Shown here piece by piece: positions 63,233 to 64,000 of a DNA stretch of 64,000 nucleotides; within the stretch, counting starts at the first letter, position 1, and every line of letters starts with the position of its first letter. The notes under the pieces were generated by a model, which saw only the letters and a list, made by a program, of their open reading frames with translations, was not told where the DNA came from and searched no databases. The DNA comes from Cardiocondyla obscurior (taxonomy: Eukaryota > Arthropoda > Insecta > Hymenoptera > Formicidae), in the NCBI RefSeq assembly GCF_019399895.1, contig NC_091884.1, positions 2,544,501-2,608,500 of the forward strand, given 5' to 3'. The position numbers and the translations under genes are program-made.

Positions 63233-64000
63233 ATGTGTGTATGTAAATATATATAATGTATATGTATATATATAATTATTGTAAAATAATGTAATGTGAC
63301 TTTGAAGACGTAGGCGAGAGTCCAAGAGAAGATTCTTTACGCGTAAATAGATACACATTTATTAAAGAATTGTCTAAATTATTTCTATTTTTAGCTGATC
63401 TTCATAATGCACCCCGCATTTTGTGCCAAATTAATATACAGAAAGTATAAAGACAACATTTACGACCCCGATAAATATCCTAATGAATGATTTTGGTAAA
63501 TATGTCAAAGATAATTTTTTAACTTTATTTAAAAAGATTTTCGTAAGAGGAAAAATCCGACTCTGGAAAGATTATTGCATTATCTATTGCTAAAAGTAAA
63601 TTTTTGCGAGATATTTTATACTTTCTATAATAATCGTTTTATGCATTACAATATAAACGGACAATAATCTTTGTATGTGTGTGCGTGTGTGTGTATATAT
63701 AAAGATCAATTCCGAAATGGTGATCCTTTACATTATTAAAAGTAATGTCGTTACTTTTAATGATCATAGCAGTTAATTATTAACAATTGCGACATTATCA
63801 ATTTTATTTTCATCGTTTTAGATTTTCTCTCTACATTAGAATCTAGAATGAAATGTGCTTATAACAATAATAAGACGTGAAAATTTTATTAGGATTAATT
63901 TCGAGTAAACATTCAAAATAATATTTCAACGTTATAGTCGAGTAATTCTTAAAAATCTGGCTAAAGAAAGACTGACTTTTAAACTTGTTAAAAAATTTAA
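63228..64000. other. Right-edge A/T-rich stretch
   Basis: Intergenic DNA beyond the B56 gene with a short GTGTGCGTGTGTGTGT run near 63676-63693. I see no coding or structural feature. Confidence 0.5.

Noticed and set aside
1..64000. CRISPR arrays, bacterial operons, rRNA or tRNA genes
   Set aside because: No repeat-spacer structure, Shine-Dalgarno-led gene series or recognisable TPsiC-arm motifs were seen; the window is eukaryotic nuclear DNA.

Overview
This is a eukaryotic, almost certainly insect, nuclear window. Genes are split by short introns with GT...AG borders, intergenic DNA is A/T-rich with long A and T runs, and CpG dinucleotides are abundant, especially at gene starts. The gene set and style fit a hymenopteran, probably an ant, but the species is inference. 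There are no bacterial features, CRISPR arrays or recognisable tRNA/rRNA genes.

Six protein-coding genes can be supported. From left to right they are: (1) the 5' part of an ABCG (White-type) half-transporter on the minus strand, of which two coding exons are visible (1417-6600) and the rest lies beyond the left edge; (2) an RNF216/TRIAD3-type RBR E3 ubiquitin ligase, minus, 18286-23224, six exons; (3) a PNRC-type decapping/nuclear-receptor coactivator gene, plus, CDS 25492-26025, with a TATA box at 24046 and an intron in its leader; (4) a dynein-2 intermediate chain (WDR34/DYNC2I2), minus, 38897-41417, nine exons; (5) the DEAH-box RNA helicase DHX15/Prp43, minus, 43265-47116, nine exons; (6) the B56 regulatory subunit of protein phosphatase 2A (widerborst class), plus, 49876-61121, eight coding exons with an 8.8 kb first intron. 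For genes 2, 4, 5 and 6 the reading phase was checked across every intron and the exon sums divide by three (1299, 476, 719 and 478 residues). RNF216 and PNRC are head to head, as are DHX15 and B56, so each pair may share a promoter region. DHX15 and WDR34 lie in tandem.

The genes are mostly housekeeping functions: lipid export, ubiquitylation, mRNA decapping, ciliary transport, splicing/ribosome RNA helicase and phosphatase targeting. No shared pathway is evident. The 12 kb from 26026 to 38400 has no convincing protein gene. It may hold a long PNRC 3' UTR or non-coding transcripts.

The most unusual items are non-coding. They are: an array of short hairpins at 38403-38583, two of which copy the geometry of the histone mRNA 3' stem-loop although no histone gene is near; an 87-base element at 32233-32319 that folds as a three-way junction; a 39-bp hAT-like element made only of terminal inverted repeats with an exact 8-bp target duplication in a DHX15 intron (45251-45305); a tandemly duplicated pair of small exon-like blocks antisense to the ABCG gene (8648-9720); and an unexplained 140-codon open frame in the first B56 intron (50122-50545).
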